A DNA stretch of 64,000 nucleotides from JBFJKD01 sp041600415 (GTDB lineage Bacteria; Pseudomonadota; Gammaproteobacteria; Pseudomonadales; Porticoccaceae): NCBI GenBank assembly GCA_041600415.1, contig JBFIKF010000004.1:62001-126000 (forward strand), written 5' to 3'. The notes beneath the pieces were generated by a model. The model did no database searches. It was not told where the DNA came from and saw only the letters and a list, made by a program, of their open reading frames with translations. This document shows positions 61,378-64,000 of the stretch, one piece after another; the first letter of the stretch is position 1, and every line of letters starts with the position of its first letter. The position numbers and the translations under genes are program-made.

Positions 61378-62743
61378 GGGTCAGTTTCCTGCCAGTGGTA
61401 TCGAAATCAATAGGGAGTTCCCGGTCAACATGGATGGCAATGCGGATGCCGGCCGGGACGAAGACGGCATCGAAGCTCTGGGACTGGCGCTCCAGCAACC
61501 ACTTCGACACTTCCTCGCTACCGCCGGAAATGGTCTTGCCCAATACGAAGCGGCCGGTATCACCGCTGACGCTACTGGTAACACTGCCCGCATTGCTCAC
61601 CACCGAGGTTGTCTCGGCATTGGCCGCCGCTTCCGCCGCAGCCTGGATGGCCGTCACGCCGATACGTTGGCTGAGAAATGCCGGAGCGTTGGTCTTGCGC
61701 TCGCCAGTGATGCAGGGAATGCCCTGTTCATCCGAGATCCAGCCCAGTGGCTTCTCTGCGCCGCCACCCTGATTGCCCTGGTCGTCGCCGGAAATGGTTC
61801 GGATGGTGCCATCCTCAAAGACGAAGGTGACCGAATCGAGGCGACCGGTCACACATGAAAGCGTCCAGTCTCCAACAGCGGTCCCACTCCACACCATGCC
61901 TTGAACGCCAGGCACCGTGAGACCATTGGCGGCCAGGTTATCTGCGCCGGTGATGACCTTGAACGGCATCGGATCGCGTACCTGTCCCTGTACTGGCACC
62001 CGACCAACCAATGCCGTCATGGCCGTTGAACCGATCAGGGTGGCGTTACGGGGAACCGTATAAACGGGATTGACGGTGCTGAGTTCCTGAGCTATTGCCT
62101 GTTTGAGTTTTGGGGTCTTCTCACTGGCCGAAGTCAACGCACCTCCGGTGGACTGGCCTGCCCTTTGCAGCAGGCTGTTTCCATTGGCTACTAACTCAGC
62201 ATCATCGACAACATCCAACGGTTCGACCCAGATCAGGCTGTCAGTCGTTGCAGCACCTTCTCCGACGTCATCGAGGCCCAAACCCACCGGGATATCGTTA
62301 CCGCTTTGGGAGGGATAACGCTGGGAAAGAGACTGGGACAGCGCATCCACACGTGCCGTCAGTGAAGAAAGCACACCGGCATCAATCCGATCGCGTGACT
62401 CCCGGTCCTTTTCATGAGAGAGCAGCTCACGCTTGACCCGGGTTGTGACGTTTTCCTCGATCTGGTGACGATTAGCCAGCAGTTCACGGTTCTCTTTACG
62501 CAGCTGATCATTGTCCTTGCGTAGAGCCTGTACTTCCGTGGTCATGGACGCGACATTGGCCGTCAGCGTCTTGATGGTATCGGCAGGACTATCCGCATCC
62601 GGCGCGGGTGCCTGGGGTACGCTCTCCAGAACAAGTGCATCTTCAGGTTCCTGCGAACAGGATTTCAGGGTGACGAATACCAGCATCAGCACGACAGCGC
62701 CAGCAAGCAGGGGTAAGAGTCGGTTGGAGGTTGCAATCGCCAT
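61334..62743 (-). CDS. ICE conjugation protein, PFL_4705 (TIGR03752) type, TraB/VirB10-like
   Basis: A 469-residue protein with one N-terminal membrane helix (LLPLLAGAVVLMLVFVTL), a coiled-coil stretch at about 50-140 (TTEVQALRKDNDQLRKENRELL), and a C-terminal periplasmic beta domain (VYTVPRNATLIGSTAMTALVG, VTGRLDSVTFVFEDGTIRTI). This is the VirB10/TraB organisation: it spans from inner to outer membrane and joins the channel layers. It is encoded between the lipoprotein and the TraK-like gene. Confidence 0.87.
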   Translation of the reverse strand: MAIATSNRLLPLLAGAVVLMLVFVTLKSCSQEPEDALVLESVPQAPAPDADSPADTIKTLTANVASMTTEVQALRKDNDQLRKENRELLANRHQIEENVTTRVKRELLSHEKDRESRDRIDAGVLSSLTARVDALSQSLSQRYPSQSGNDIPVGLGLDDVGEGAATTDSLIWVEPLDVVDDAELVANGNSLLQRAGQSTGGALTSASEKTPKLKQAIAQELSTVNPVYTVPRNATLIGSTAMTALVGRVPVQGQVRDPMPFKVITGADNLAANGLTVPGVQGMVWSGTAVGDWTLSCVTGRLDSVTFVFEDGTIRTISGDDQGNQGGGAEKPLGWISDEQGIPCITGERKTNAPAFLSQRIGVTAIQAAAEAAANAETTSVVSNAGSVTSSVSGDTGRFVLGKTISGGSEEVSKWLLERQSQSFDAVFVPAGIRIAIHVDRELPIDFDTTGRKLTHETALDPYRRTRLD

Positions 62744-62751
62744 GGTAAGCC

Positions 62752-63549
62752 CTAGTGCGAAACGCTGAACGGCCGGGCGGAGATCAGATAGACAGCGGTG
62801 GTATCAGCCTCATCGCCTTTGGGAAACAGACGGTGGTGCTGAAAGGTTGCCGTCAGCCAGGTGCCGCGAAGGTTGCGTGGGTCCAGTGTTAGCGCCTGTT
62901 CGGTACGGTTGGTGAACTTGACCGCCGTGACATAGAGGCCCTTGGCGCGCCATGCCACCAGCGGGACCCCTTCAACGCTGCCACCATGGTACAGATCGAC
63001 GGGGTCACGACTGACCGGAACCCGAACAATACCGGGTTGGTCTTTAACCAGGCGAGCCGGGGCATAGAGCTGCTGGGCAGCGAAGCGGGTCAGCTGAATA
63101 AAATCGGGTCGCTCCTGTTCCGGCTCATGCCCGCCAGTTGCCTGACCATATTCACTGCCTTGTTCACCCGTCACATAGATTTGAATCGGATGGCCCGGCC
63201 CACCCTCTTCAGTGGCTGTGACATCGAACAGGTAGATACGCCCACTATCGAGTTCACGCACCATGAGCCGGTTGGACCCGAAGGACGTATGCGCCAACAA
63301 GTAGACCATCCCATTGACACTCTGCGTACGCAGCACACCCTGAACCGAGGCCGGCACACCCACTTTTACTGTGGCGGGAAATTCAATCCGCTGTTCGTGA
63401 CCAACCACGAGTTCCAATCGGATCGGCGCTTTCTTCCACTCGATCCGCTCCAGCGCTTCAGTCTCGGCATGCGCGAGAGACTGCATCAGAAGCAGTGTCA
63501 CGACCAGCAAGGTAGCCATTACGGAATAGTTCGATGTTTTTTGTCGCAT
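62752..63549 (-). CDS. ICE conjugation protein, PFL_4704 (TIGR03749) type, TraK/VirB9-like
   Basis: A 265-residue exported protein with a signal peptide (MATLLVVTLLLMQSLAHA). The mature part contains RLELVVGHEQRIEFPATVKVG, VNGMVYLLAHTSFGSNRLMV and FTNRTEQALTLDPRNLRGTWL, a beta-rich VirB9/TraK-like secretin-type component near the outer membrane. It starts 12 bases downstream of the PFL_4703-type gene and ends 8 bases before the TraB-like gene. Confidence 0.87.
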   Translation of the reverse strand: MRQKTSNYSVMATLLVVTLLLMQSLAHAETEALERIEWKKAPIRLELVVGHEQRIEFPATVKVGVPASVQGVLRTQSVNGMVYLLAHTSFGSNRLMVRELDSGRIYLFDVTATEEGGPGHPIQIYVTGEQGSEYGQATGGHEPEQERPDFIQLTRFAAQQLYAPARLVKDQPGIVRVPVSRDPVDLYHGGSVEGVPLVAWRAKGLYVTAVKFTNRTEQALTLDPRNLRGTWLTATFQHHRLFPKGDEADTTAVYLISARPFSVSH

Positions 63550-63561
63550 GGGTTGCTCCTG

Positions 63562-64000
63562 CTACTGTTCTTGCCCGGCATCTACACCGAGTTCCGATTC
63601 TTCCAGCCGGCGTGGCCCGTCACTCGCAAAGCCGTCCAGCGCAAGCCCCCAGGGATTGGCTTCCGGATCGACCGCGAGACTGACCACCCGCAAGGGATAG
63701 CGAATGGCCGTTTTCTTCACAGTCATGCCTTTCACTGACTCGAACAGATCGAGGTCCAGCCAGACTACCCAAACGCCGGGCGCGAGCACATCGACTCGAC
63801 GTTCCTCGTAGCCATGTCCGGCAATCTCATGCACACCTCGCACCCGGTAGGCCAACTCACCCTTGCGGCCTTTCTGTTGCAGATCGGCCATGAGTTCCGT
63901 CCGGTATCGCGGCGTCACATACGGAGAGATGCGGAAGATGGCCTTGCCATAGTCCTTGGCTCCATCGTCGGGCCAGCGGTTAAGCTGCTGGAAGATGTAA
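63562..64000 (-). CDS. ICE conjugation protein, PFL_4703 (TIGR03746) type, TraE/VirB8-like (N-terminus outside window)
   Basis: The frame is open to the window edge: translation upstream of the apparent GTG at 63918 continues YIFQQLNRWPDDG, KDYGKAIFRISPYVTPRY, which is family sequence, so the true start lies beyond position 64000. The visible 145 residues contain MADLQQKGRKGELAYRVRGV, WVVWLDLDLFESVKGMTVKK, TAIRYPLRVVSLAVDPEANPWG. The family is the VirB8-like inner-membrane component with a periplasmic domain. The transfer operon therefore continues leftwards off the window in transcription order. Confidence 0.87.
   Translation of the reverse strand, partial: YIFQQLNRWPDDGAKDYGKAIFRISPYVTPRYRTELMADLQQKGRKGELAYRVRGVHEIAGHGYEERRVDVLAPGVWVVWLDLDLFESVKGMTVKKTAIRYPLRVVSLAVDPEANPWGLALDGFASDGPRRLEESELGVDAGQEQ

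Overview
The first 27.6 kb look like the chromosome of a gammaproteobacterium. The order csrA - lysC - alaS, with recX, recA and a CinA-type gene nearby and a tRNA-Ser(GCT) next to csrA, is the arrangement known from Pseudomonas and related groups. The SOS mutasome operon imuA-imuB-dnaE2 and several flavoproteins would fit a marine-type lineage such as Cellvibrionales. The lineage is inference; no rRNA or other marker is present to fix it.

Layout. 1-302: start of a TSUP-family permease (cut by the window edge). 488-6051: LexA-box-controlled imuA-imuB-dnaE2. 6099-9634: two flavoproteins and a small secreted protein. 9687-14569: a minus-strand cluster (UbiA-type prenyltransferase, HpaB-type flavin monooxygenase, c-type cytochrome, Tat-exported FAD dehydrogenase), with a divergent outer-membrane barrel gene at 14926-16218. 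16284-20925: tRNA-Ser, csrA, lysC, alaS. 21015-26900: HIT protein, Trm112-like protein, M23 peptidase, YheT-type hydrolase, recX, DUF4126 protein, thioesterase, recA. 27015-27542: cinA-like gene.

At 27624 the start of mutS is recognisable, divergent from cinA as in many gammaproteobacteria. It runs only as far as codon 16 or so (ending HTPMM) and is then replaced by unrelated DNA. From there to the window end (over 36 kb) the sequence is an integrative conjugative element (ICE). Its left end therefore lies inside the 5' end of mutS. The element carries an orphan antitoxin-like gene, a metallophosphoesterase, a Hachiman-type HamA/HamB pair, a chaperone-centred operon not known to me, a type I restriction-modification cluster (hsdM-hsdS-hsdR with a YgjP-type metalloprotease and an Mrr-type nuclease), a regulator and a decayed ICE gene. 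The conjugation module follows: a type G (ICE/PFGI-like) type IV secretion operon from the TraG-like protein to a PFL_4703-type protein cut by the window end.

The most interesting part is 33255-41644 on the minus strand. In transcription order it encodes a GrpE-like protein, a divergent Hsp70, an AAA+ ATPase, a protein with a degenerate J-like N-terminus and a PH-like region, a single-pass membrane protein, a 55-residue small protein, and a second single-pass membrane protein with a peptidoglycan-binding domain and five 31-residue tandem repeats. The two membrane proteins share a short cytoplasmic N-terminal motif. The genes are nearly contiguous and run directly into hamA and hamB. I read this as a dedicated chaperone/AAA+ machine tied to envelope-spanning partners, possibly a defence or conflict system; the function is inference.
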